From positions 62,001-126,000 of the forward strand of contig CALYLX010000114.1 of the NCBI GenBank assembly GCA_944990035.1: a DNA stretch of 64,000 nucleotides, in the 5' to 3' direction. The first letter of the stretch is position 1, and every line of letters begins with the position of its first letter. The position numbers and the translations under genes were made by a program. The DNA is from Clitopilus passeckerianus. Taxonomy: Eukaryota; Basidiomycota; Agaricomycetes; Agaricales; Entolomataceae. Below the pieces are notes generated by a model. It was not told where the DNA came from and did no database searches. It saw nothing but the letters and a program-made list of their open reading frames with translations. This document shows, one piece after another, positions 36,879 through 47,372 of the stretch.

Positions 36879-39800
36879 TTAGACCGTAGTAGTCGCATGC
36901 GGAGCCGTCGAGCTGACGCCCGTCTGGGCGGTGCCCTGGCCATGCCTCTGCTGACTGGCAAGGTTGAACGCCTCACTTCTCCACTCGTTGCCTTGGTGGA
37001 TCAGCTCTTCCTTCTCAGCAGCGCGGTTGACCCAACCCTGAGGATTGCCTTGGTTGGCGAGCAGGCTCTGCCTCTTATTCGAGACGACCTTGAACTGCGA
37101 GTGGGACGAGGAAACGGTGGAGGATGTTTCGTCCTTCTGCTTCTTGAACATCTACAAAAGCTTGGGGTCAGCGCAGGCTAGGATGGAAAGTAGCGAAAGG
37201 CACATACATGCTTCAAAGCATCGGTCCTGGTCTTCTCATCGTCACCCTTGGCGCTCTCCATCTCATCTCGGACCCTCACGAGCTGTCCGTCAATGTACTC
37301 CAGACCAGTCTCGATGGCGTCAGCAAGGGCTTTCTGGATCTGCTTCTTGATCAACCTTGCAGCCAAGGGGTGGAGAGTCTTGTAAAGAAGGTCGTGCTTG
37401 GAGTCACGGATGCTGAACCTGAGGCTGTCGACTTTAACGCGGACGTCATCAACCTTGAAGACAGAGGAGCGATCCTTGCCAGCGGAGACGAGTGTAGCAG
37501 TAGCCTGGAAAACGTTGCATAAGAATTCACTCCATCAGAATATAAAGATTAGCAGAACTAACGGTCAACCCGCTTCCACCAAGAATGACGTCAGCAACAC
37601 CGCTGTCGCTCAACTTGGGGATACCACTCTTCTTCTTGAAGTAGAACATCACATCGCGCATATCAGCTTGGATCTGCCCAAACGTCAACGTGAAGCGATG
37701 GCTGCCCTCGTCCTTGATGGTATTGTAGGGCGAGAACTTGACGAAGTTGTGGGCTTCAATAGAAACAATGTTCGGGAAGAGATTGCGGCCGGAGAGAGTG
37801 AGGTTCTCAACGACAAGGTCGAGATTGTCGTCTGTGTACTCGATACGGGGAATGGGAACATAGCCGACCTTGTCGATGAGTTCAGGGAGGATGACCTTCC
37901 TGATGTCGTTCCAAAGGTCCTTCTTGAAGGTAAGACTGCCCTCATTGTCAAAGAGGAGATCCTTAGTGAGACGCTTCCAGTCTTCGCCGAATCGCTTGTT
38001 GAGCTATAATTGAGAAATATGAGACATTAAAGTCGAGGATTGGATGCGAGAGGTGCACTTACAGGATCATCTCCCATCGCACGGAACCAAGTGCTGACGC
38101 TGGAGAACAGATTGTCGAAGTGGTTCTTGTACTTGTCGTCATAGAAGCGGCGTCCGCTGTCACGAAGTTCACGAGCACGAGAGTTGCAGGCAGGTTCGAG
38201 AACAAAGCCAGGTTCAAGGAGAACCTATGAGCAAATGCGTCAATTGAGCATTCAAAAGACGATAAGGAAAAGACGAACCTGGCGAGTGTATGTGTCGACA
38301 TCCTTGAACCAGTCTCTCAACTCCTGGTCCCTCTTGGTATCGTCGGAGAGAACGTTGATGGCGTCGAGGATGATGTCCATGCTCTGGCCATTGGCGAACC
38401 TCTCGAGGAGAGTCCTAATCTCGGTAATGGACCTCTTCAAGTTCCTATCCTGTTGTCGCCATTAGTCACTGACTATATGCGCCTAAAATCAAAAGATGAG
38501 CATACCCCGGCAGATTCGTTGGCGCCACTGACACCAGTGGAGGCGATGGTCCTTCCATGCTTGGCATACTCTTCAATGAAGGAAAGGAGCCACTTGAGAG
38601 ACTCTTGGTAGTCGTCGTGCTTCTGGCATTCGAGGATGACTTTCTTGCCACGATAGATGAACTGGTCGCGGCGCTCTTCAGGGAAGTATTCCTCGAGGAG
38701 GAATTTCTTGCCACGTTCAGCACGTTCCTTGTGCTCGCCAGGGATCTTGTCAGAGACAGCATTCTGTACCGAAAAATCTGATGAGTATATGCGCCCCAAA
38801 CGGAGTGAACAAGATCAAACGTACGCGGAATCCCCTCAGACGGCCCTTCAAGCCGCTCTTCTTGGGAGAAACGACATCAGCGTCCTCCTCGGAGGCAGCT
38901 CTCCTATTGACGTCGTCTTGAACGTCAGTTTGGATGTTGGACAGCTCCGCCTGGCCTCGCTGCTGATATTCGCTAGCCCTTTGCTGAGCCTCGCCATAGA
39001 CTTCCCCAGCGGGACGCTCCGTGCCATCAGCACTCCTGACCATGGCTTCATCGGTCCTCGGGTCGTGCTTCACGCTCTTGTCGGTTCCGGGAACGTTGGC
39101 CTCAAGGACGGGAGTTTCGTCAGTGCCGATACGACGACCGCCCTCAGTGATGAACTGGTCTTGAGGCCCAGCACGGTCAACATTGGAGAGCTGATCCTCT
39201 GAAGGCCGCAGAGTGTCGGCAGCCTTGGTGAGACCGGTGGAGAGGAGGTCGCGGCCGATGACGGAGAAGTCAGAAAGGAGTTTGCGGACTTCAGAATTGG
39301 TGAGGACGAGGTCGAAGAGAGTGCGTAGGTGTTGGGCAGCTATTACAGATTAGGCAGTTAGACTTCCGAAAATAGGCCATGCAGAACGCAAAAACGAACC
39401 TTGCTGCTTGTCGGCATTTGCCTTTTCAGCATCAATGGTCTGTGCGCGATCCTTGCCCTGTGCAATCGAACTCTTCGCTAGGTTGGTGGCCTCGACGTCT
39501 CTGGTATTCCAGAAGAATTGTTGGAGAAGTTCATCGGCGTTCTTGTCCTTGACCATGACACGGAGTGTCTCAATGATTTCGCGGGTATCTTGTACGAGCT
39601 GCTTGCCGTTGGGCGAGAGTTTCTCGGTGTGGACGGGTGAGTTATCGAGGACGTATTGTAACATTCCATCAATCTGGACATTTGAGGGCATACGGCCTTC
39701 GCGAAGGGCATTGATCATGGAGTAGAGGCCGATCTAATTGTTGGCGAGTCAGATGAGCAAAAAGTCGGAGAAGGCACTGGAAACAAACCTTTCGCTCGAC

Positions 39801-39893
39801 GTCGGCATTCATCTTCGCCTTGTCGACGGGGTCGGTGACGGAACCCTTAGTAGGGTGGTCGCTGATATCTCGAGTGGCGGGAGGTAGAGACAT
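36879..39893 (-). CDS. HAM1-like protein (HAM1_N / HAM1_C, BPI-like) of about 850 aa
   Basis: About nine exons on the minus strand; start MSLPPATRDISDHPTKGSVT (39893), second exon 39733-39400, last exon 37151-36879. The N-terminal half has long helical segments (MINALREGRMPSNVQIDGML, LRTLFDLVLTNSEVRKLLSD), a charged linker, then VEYAK-type helices. The C-terminal half (DNLDLVVENLTLSGRNLFPN; SIEAHNFVKFSP) has the beta-rich, lipid-binding-like HAM1_C region. This two-domain order is that of a fungal family (formerly DUF5923/DUF4449) with unclear role, thought to be BPI/LBP-like lipid-binding. No signal peptide. The Gln/Ser-rich tail is probably disordered. Inner exon borders were read less strictly than elsewhere. 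Confidence 0.75.
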
Positions 39894-41674
39894 TGTAATT
39901 AAAGGTTATTCTTCGTTACTTCGTATACGCGTTAAAAGGTAGAAAAAGTCGTCAAGTCGTTAACTTGGAAATGTGGAGGAAAGAGGAGGAGCGAGTTATT
40001 CTTTAAGAAAGTCTTAGCCAAGGAATGGAGTTTCCAATAAATATCCTCAGAGGCTCGATGATGTACTCGCGACGTCATGGCTGAGGAAAAGGAGGTTTTG
40101 TTTGTTTCTGTTATGAATGGACGCGTTTTGGGCAAGTCTTGATGTCACTGGCCAATCAGCGTGCTTTGGGGCCTGTCCGCGTTTGGAGTCGGTTCCCTAT
40201 GAAGACATCGAAAGGAGGAGTAGTTGGTCAGGAATTGACAGCGCCTTGGAGATTTCTAGTGAAGAAACTAAGTGATATGGCGGTGGATCGAAATCAGGGT
40301 AAAGGGCCGTCAGGATACACGCTGAAAGCCAGGAATAAACTGCAAAAGAGAGCAGGAACTTGAAAGCCATAGGTCTCCATTGGGCCAGAAGTATTCTACA
40401 CAGGCCGAGAACATTCTAGACATGGGGACCTTTTCTCGCTTCCTTGATTCTGAATTTGGAGTACCTCGTCTCCTGATCACAGTACTCGCTATTTCAGGAT
40501 GAACAAGAACACGAGGATATCATATCCATCCCACCACCATACTGACGTTGTAGTGGCTCCCAAAATAGGGCCTAACGGAATGGAATTAATTACCGTTCCT
40601 CCTGACCCACTACCGAACCTCCCGAGAGCAATCCGACGGTTCAAGTGGAGAAGAAAGTGATGCGAAAGGAAGCAGTGACGCGAACGGGAGTACAGCACTC
40701 CGAGCCACGTTTTTCATCCTTCTTCGCAGAAAATGAAAAGGATCCACTGATCCAGCAATGCTAAAAGATTGTCCTTATCGCTGCGTATCAGGGTCCCGAG
40801 GAGGTTGACGATCGAGTACGTGCACAGCTCTATCATTGTTCAAGCCGATGAGGTCAGTGGTGACGGTGGTGCTGTAATGCCACCGACAATTGAAGCGCGG
40901 AGAAATGAGAAATTATCAAGTCTTCCTTTGAGAAGTGACAAAAAGCGATCTAGCGTATGCCGCAGATTTAACTAAGGAGCGCCCTGGTCGGTCATCAGGG
41001 TCGGGTTTGAGGTAATATGCGCCACTTGAGCTTGAAGCTTGAAGCTTTGAAGGTTCGCAGGAAGTGTCGCTGCTGACGCGCTACTAGCGTACCTGTGCGG
41101 TTTCCGAAGGAAGAAATGGCATTCCATTGCCTGTAGGAGCCTTCCCCTGTTCTGGATTCGAGTTCGTGCCACACTACCGACCATCCCACTCAAATCATAT
41201 CATCCTCAAGGCTAAGCAAGGTTGGGCCACGGAGTGCCTCATCCTCCAAGATACTTCGACTCTCTCTGTAGCTTCCGTTCTGGTATCACTTAAGGTCGCA
41301 AAATGGAAGCAATGCTTTGTTTCGTTCGCGACTACTCGCCCAGGCGAAGCATAAACTTAGAATTCGTCTTGACTTACCCATCACAAGGCGGTAATGGTGA
41401 GGGTGAGGGTAATGTCGGTCAGAATAAGGAACGGAATGGTAGTTGGATCTTCATGGGGGCTGTATTACTCTCAAATCTGCACGAAGCTCTGCAGTAAAAC
41501 CCTCTTCGCACCGGTCACCGGCCCGAATTCCTGACACCGCATAACAATCTTAACGAGCCCGTCGGGTTCTTCCGAAATTTTTTGGCTTCAAACCATTAGG
41601 ACGACGTCAAAACTTGAACTCGTATAACCATGAATTTACCAAACGATAAGGGCTACAGGATCTACAAGTGGACC
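39894..41674. other. Intergenic, no gene recognised
   Basis: About 1.8 kb between the divergent start of the HAM1-like gene and the 3' end of NACHT-ankyrin gene 2. Small frames (40139-40363, 41127-41497) have no recognisable content. Confidence 0.45.
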
Positions 41675-44085
41675 TTAGTGTACAGGATTTGCCAACCACG
41701 ACGACATAAACGGCTGCTGTACAACCTGTCCCGTCAAAAGCGCAGCTACAGCTGTATTGCCCTTTTGGTTCGCATAATCCAGCGGCGAAAGATGATCCTC
41801 ATCCTCCAGGGTCAGGTCAATTCCCGGCACTTCCAACAAACGTCCCACCAACTTCACCTGAGCCTTTTCTCCGCAATCCAAATCTGCGGCGTACGACAAT
41901 GCCGTCCTTCCTGTGTTATCCTGGTCGTTGATGTTGAGATGATTGCTCTGCTGCTTGAGTAGTAGGTCGACGGTATTGATCTGTGCCTCATGGACGTCTG
42001 GGCCGTCCCATTCTCGGAGTTCTACGGCGTGAGATAGAGGTGTTCGACCGTCGTTGTCGCGGGAATTGACGTTGATTATTCCCGTGGACAACAGAGCGAT
42101 GACGATATCGAGACCCCCGGTGCCAGCTGCGTAGGAAAATGGGGTGCGTCCCAGGTTGTCGGCGACATCGATGCTGGTTAGGTTGTCCAGAGTAAGATAA
42201 GGAGCGAAATCCTCGACTCCTCCATATTCGGCTGCGATATGGAGAAATGTTCGACCCTCCAGCTCTTCGTCTAAGCCTGCGTCCGGCACCCAGACGACAC
42301 CATTCCTCAGAAGCTCGAGCAGCGTGAGGTATAATTCGAACTCGACCGCTGCCCATATGCTATATGGTGCCGTCCTATCTTCCGGCAGCCTTCCGGTCAA
42401 TATTAGCAGAAATCCTGCACGGTCCTCGTCCTTGAGGTAGTTGTATAACTCGTCGACAATTAGATCCTCCTGAGGGTGAACGCGGAGTTCCCATGTAACT
42501 GATAGCAAGATGAGCCACCTTTCGTCTTCCATGAAGTCCTCTTCTGTCAGATCCTCGTTTTCACAATATGAGAGGGTGAACCTCCTTTCAGGATCAGAGA
42601 GGAAGTCGATAAAGGCGGCCGCTATGAAGGCGTCTGCATCTCTCAAATAGCCGTCCAAAAACGGCCTTAGTTGTTTATCTGGGTTGGGCGTAAGAATAGC
42701 TAACTTCCAGCGAAGAAATCATTCACCTGTGAAGTCAACGACATCTATTATGTTCCCTGCTCCCGAGTCGTTTTCTTTTACGTCGATGAGCCCGCGACAT
42801 ATGTCCACCAAATACACCTCCGCGCCTGGCTGGAAGTACTCTCGTGGGTTTCCACGACCGGGGGCCACTGACATGGAGAACTGGAGATTGTCAACGGAGA
42901 GTGGCCCTGGAAGTAGCCAGGTCAGCGCTTTCTGAGCGTCTGCGGCCTGTACTTCGTCCTGCTGGCCAATCAAGTATAGGGTGTGGTGCCAGATCGCATC
43001 CTGATTCCCTGGCAAATTTCTCAATGCGGCTCTGAGATCACGAGTGGTTTGGATATGCTTGTCCCCTATAATCGCGTTAAGAAGGTGGTACGCCAGTGGG
43101 TACCTGCATCGTACTCGTCAACGGAAAGATATCATGTCAGATCTGAAAATGCTTACGACATAGTTCCTTCCATCATCTCCATGATCTTCGTAGCAATGTC
43201 TTTCTCCTGCTCTGCGAACCTCACTAACTCTGCCCCTACTCTATGGTGGATATACTGCTCTATATCCTCCCTTGTTGGTTCTACACCCTTCGAAGCAGCT
43301 CCGCATTGACCCAAAACTCTAGTGAAGCCTACGGCTCTTCGGCTGGTGACGAGGAGCCTCACATTACGCGGCAAGGAACCGAGGTGCTTGAGTAAAAGCT
43401 CAACTTCTTCCGCCTTGAGCGAGTAATGGTCAAGCCCATCCAGAACGATATATATGGGGTGTGGCCAGCGTGTAAAAGCCTCGACAAATGTCGCGAGCAG
43501 TATCTCGGCGTTTTTCTCGGCACGAATCCCTTCCCACATCTCTTCATTGAACAATGCGCTGAATGCGTACTCCATCTCACGCAGCAGTCTGGAGAGAAGT
43601 TTAAGTAGGTTCCATTTTCGGTTGAGGGCACGCAAGCCGTTGCCAATAGATCCGGCGTGATTGTCGAGGTACACGAAGAGCAGCACCGCACCCTCGCTTG
43701 TGCGTTGATGGAGGAATTCGATGATAGTCGATCTAAGTGGATGTTAGTACATGTAACGATCCCCGAAAGATGAACGACCGACGCCAGAAATGTCTTGCCC
43801 GTACAAGCTTCAATGAACAGTCAGACTAGTATCGGACTCGACTATAACAAATAACGTACGACCACCGTTCAGCCACAAGACCCTCGACGAACCCGGATCG
43901 TCCAGCCAAGCCCTGAATTCCGGCGCCTGAAATATCCAATATCCCGTTCCTTCAGCCTTTTGTTGACATATCTCGATGTGTCGCCTCCAGTCGATAGGGG
44001 TCCTGGGGTTTTCTATTGCGAGGGTCAGGGATAGAAAGGAACACGGGTATTTGAAGATCTTTACGTCCGGGATTTCCGAAGATGT
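41675..44085 (-). CDS. NACHT-ankyrin STAND protein, copy 2 (5' end uncertain)
   Basis: Same class as copy 1, on the opposite strand. Reading from 44085: DVKIFKYPCSFLSLTLAI, a pre-NACHT linker (GTGYWIFQAPEFRAWL), then Walker A GGPCTGKT once a 5' GTACGT intron is removed, Walker B PIYIVLDGLDHY and sensor LLVTSRR. A winged-helix-like block follows (ALTWLLPGPLSVDNLQFSMS). The last exon (about 42658-41675) carries ankyrin repeats (GRTFLHIAAEYGG, GRTPFSYAAGTGG, GRTALSYAADLDC). The first exon could not be fixed: an ATG at 44194 opens a frame with a good donor, but the join is out of frame. Either an upstream exon is missed or the 5' end is damaged. Confidence 0.75.
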
Positions 44086-45394
44086 CTAGGTGATTATGGT
44101 TAGCTTTATCGCTGCTTTCTGTATCAAGGTGCTTACTCTGCGTAAAACCACTGGGGACGAGTCCTAGGCCCTCACCGATGAAAGGGATAGCCATGAAGTA
44201 TTACTTGTTCAACTTTCTGGTGGGAGGTAAACGTCCAGTTCTGGAGAACTCGAGGGGATGGGGTGCCATAATCAGCCGATCAGCAGTATAAATTCTCTCT
44301 GCAGCACAGCTGCGATGATCAAGCAACGTTCCTTGCTCCAAACATTGTCAAGCACCTGCCATGCTTTCGACACGGGGTACTCTTGCCATTTCTGTAAGGG
44401 CCAACAAGCAGATCTTTTCAACGACGCGGAACAGGAACGGACACATAACCCCATCAACACCTTCCGAGCCGCCGTCCACAATCACTCCATAAATGCCTTT
44501 GGAGCCAGAAACAAGAAACTCACCTCCCTGCGAAAATAGCAGTCGGCGTCCACCATATATTTCACGCTCCCTTGAATACATAGGACTTCATTTTTGACAG
44601 TGATACTTAAGTAATACTGCCTCGAGGGGGTCTCCGACCGGCCGAAAATCTGGCCGAATGTCTGGACCTACAAGCTTCTACATGGACCCATACTGGTCAC
44701 ATCAAAGCAAGCATATGTCCGGAGGTGGCCGAGACTTCACATGAGCAAGTCAGAATGGATATTTGGCTAATTCAGCAGAGCTTCTCGGTCCGGCGAGCCT
44801 GCTGAACATGTCGTTCTTCGACTCAGTTTCTGGATTTTAATTCCTTCTATCATTTGATTGCAAATCTAGTTAATACCAATGGCCGACAAATCGACCATAC
44901 CATGACTAAACCAAGGGAGAGCTCCACCTGCGCAATCGCGTTCCCTTCAAATGAACGCAAGGGACTAATGTTAGAGGGCAGAAGGGTGGTTTATCTGTGA
45001 TTCAGCAAAGAGGAATCGGAGGATGCCGCAGGAGATGGATTCGCTTATTTGTCAAAATTGTGATGCGGATGAGGAAAATTAGGCTTGCCAAAGGAGAAGC
45101 GAGAGTCTGATCTATCACTAGCTCCTAGCCCAGGAAATCACTCGGCTAATACCGTCCAGCCATCTTGGGTGAAGGGATGCTCACTTCCTTCGAGGAGGTC
45201 AGAGGAAACGAAACCACCAGGCCGGGTCAGAACTGCAAGTTTCCTCATGTTCTCTCAGTCACTTCCAAGCCAAGTGATGGTTATCGCTGTTGAGAAGAAG
45301 GAAATCGATTAATATATAACTTCTATATTACGATTAGGCACGGTCCTAGTATATACAAAGCAAGTCCTACATAAAGCAAGGGTTCATCTAAGAT
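44086..45394. other. Intergenic, including unresolved 5' end of NACHT-ankyrin gene 2
   Basis: A minus-strand frame at 44348-44581 contains a WD-repeat-like string (LLFSQGGEFLVSGSKG) and lies just upstream of NLR copy 2 on the same strand, but it cannot be joined to it with confidence. Nothing else recognised. Confidence 0.35.
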
Positions 45395-46747
45395 CTATAT
45401 CTCCGCCCGCCCCGCATGCGCGATATCCCGAGGGGGTCGAACACCTGTCAACTTCGCGAATGGGTAGTCTGTATACTCGACTGCAGCATCTTCGCTATCA
45501 CCAGGCCTATAAAATGTTGACCGATTGTATGACGTGAGGGACGTGCCATGCTGTAAACGCGTTGGCAGATCGGGCTGCATGAGGTTGCATGAGTAAATAG
45601 AATACAAGTGTCAAGGCTGAGTAGGACTTACGTTCGAGATAAACCAACGTCCAAATGCTACAAGCTCTCCGTCCGCTTCAGCTCGTTTGATAGCAGTGTC
45701 GCGACTGTATCCACCGGCACTGATTACAGGCCTGGGTGCCCATAGGTTCCGGATGAATTCATTGGAGTGTGTCGAAAACGAGGGGTCGGAGACGATGTCG
45801 TTCCCGGAAATACGAGGCTCGATGAGGTGGAGATAACTTAGCGAAGGGTGCCTCTCTTTGATAGCCTTCACCAGATGGGTGAAAGTCGGAACCGGGTTCT
45901 CCATGAGAACATCTAAAAACATGTCAGTCAGATGTTTAATATCGATAACAGGCCTGCCTACCTTGGAACGGACTCCATGGGCTTAGTCGAATGGCTACCC
46001 GCTCGGCTCCGAGTTCTTCAACCACTCGGTCCAAGACTTCCAGAGGGAGCTTCACACGACCTTCGACACTGCCACCATATTCGTCGGCCCTCTGGTTGCT
46101 GCGGTCCGATAGGAACTGATCCAAGAGGTACCCATTTGCAAGATGTAGTTCGACTCCATCAAATCCGGCCTCCTTGACTGCATTCACAGCGGCTTGTGCA
46201 AAAAGCTCCACGTACTCGTGGATTTCGGAAATGCTGAGTTCTCGAGGCACATTTTCGGGTGCAGAGGATAGAGGTATAGGCGAGGGTCCGGCAAGACGAT
46301 ATGGAATGGATGGGTCTCGCGAGTCGGCTACCAGAACTTCAGGCTGTGCTGCTCTCCCCATAGCACAGAGCTGCATGAAAGCATATGAGCCGTTGGCGTG
46401 AACGCCGTCAACAACCTGCGTTTCGTGTTAGCGCACTGTTTGCCGGAGATTCAACATGCGATTCATACCTCTTTCCACGCAGCTACTTGTTCTTCGCTCC
46501 AGATACCTGGCCCGTTCCTCCAGCCGGCTGCTTGTGGTGCCACAGCTGTTGCTTCTGTGACAACCAAGGTGCCCGGTACGCTGCTCCGCTGAGAGTAGTA
46601 CTCCTTCACGAGGGGCGTGTTAATCACGTGGGTGCTAGGCATGGCCTTCATCCTCGTAAGAGGAGCCAGTACAACGCGGTGCTTGAGCTCAAGCTTGCCT
46701 AGCTTGAAGGGTTCGAAGAGCTTCGAGGTCGTTGCAGTCGAGGACAT
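45395..46747 (-). CDS. Old yellow enzyme family NAD(P)H:flavin oxidoreductase, copy 2 (397 aa)
   Basis: Four exons on the minus strand: 46747-46469, 46415-45962, 45912-45632, 45574-45395. Exons 2, 3 and 4 have exactly the same lengths as in copy 1 (454, 281, 180 nt). Start MSSTATTSKLFEPFKLGKLE; PLTR, GVELHLANGYLLDQFLSDRS (His/Asn pair and Tyr), RADEYGGSVEGR, PVISAGGYSRDTA and FGRWFISNPDLP are all intact, so it should be an active FMN ene-reductase. The C-terminal tails of the two copies differ, which may alter substrate choice. The promoter carries the same inverted repeat as copy 1, so the pair are probably co-regulated. Soluble, cytosolic. Confidence 0.93.
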
Positions 46748-47372
46748 TGTTGATAGTGCGGGTGTTGATGTTGACTTTGGTTGGTCAATCCAGACCACAG
46801 AGAGCCAATTTAAATATGCACATCTTCCTGCGCCAGCTGCCTTTAGCTTGTTCAGTCATCGAGTATTCAGCGACTCTGAGGTCCAGCAAGCAAAGGCGGG
46901 GAGGTGATAGCGGAAAATGACAAACGGCTTGCTCAAACGTTTGTCATGGCCGTACCCCCATTTGGCAGCCTTACTCAGTCATGCTGATATGTAAATCCGT
47001 TTTTCAGCCCACACCGTACACACATACGAACAGAGGCATGCAGTTTGCACGTCATCCACAAGAGCCATCTTCTTCTCAATTAGAACAGTAGCTCAATATC
47101 TGATCTATTTTAAATGGCAATACTACCATATTCCGGAGGCGGGGAATCGGGATGTGTTTAGGGAGCCAAGTCTTCTGAGCGCCTTCTAGTAACGAGGTTG
47201 AATATACCCTCATGAAGAACAGCTGGTAGTAGAGAGGAAAGGTACAAGAGACTAATATAACATGATATTTCTCGCATTCCGGCAGTAAATTCCAAAGCAG
47301 TGGTCTAAAAAATGGGGATCTAGTCAATTCAGACGTCGGTTTTGTCAAGGTAAGCCTCACATACGTTATTGA
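46748..47372. other. Intergenic; OYE copy 2 promoter
   Basis: Contains the inverted repeat at 46917-46947; the rest to the end of the HET gene shows no supported exon. Confidence 0.45.
46917..46947. promoter_or_regulatory. 31-bp inverted repeat in promoter of OYE copy 2
   Basis: ATGACAAAC and GTTTGTCAT arms (9 bp, perfect) within a 31-bp element 169 bp upstream of the start codon at 46747. Arm sequence and spacing are the same as in the element at 28835-28865. Confidence 0.6.

Noticed and set aside
43800..43880. Degenerate Walker A (NGACTGKT) in NACHT copy 2
   Set aside because: Using the better donor GTACGT three bases downstream gives the canonical GGPCTGKT, so no defect need be assumed.
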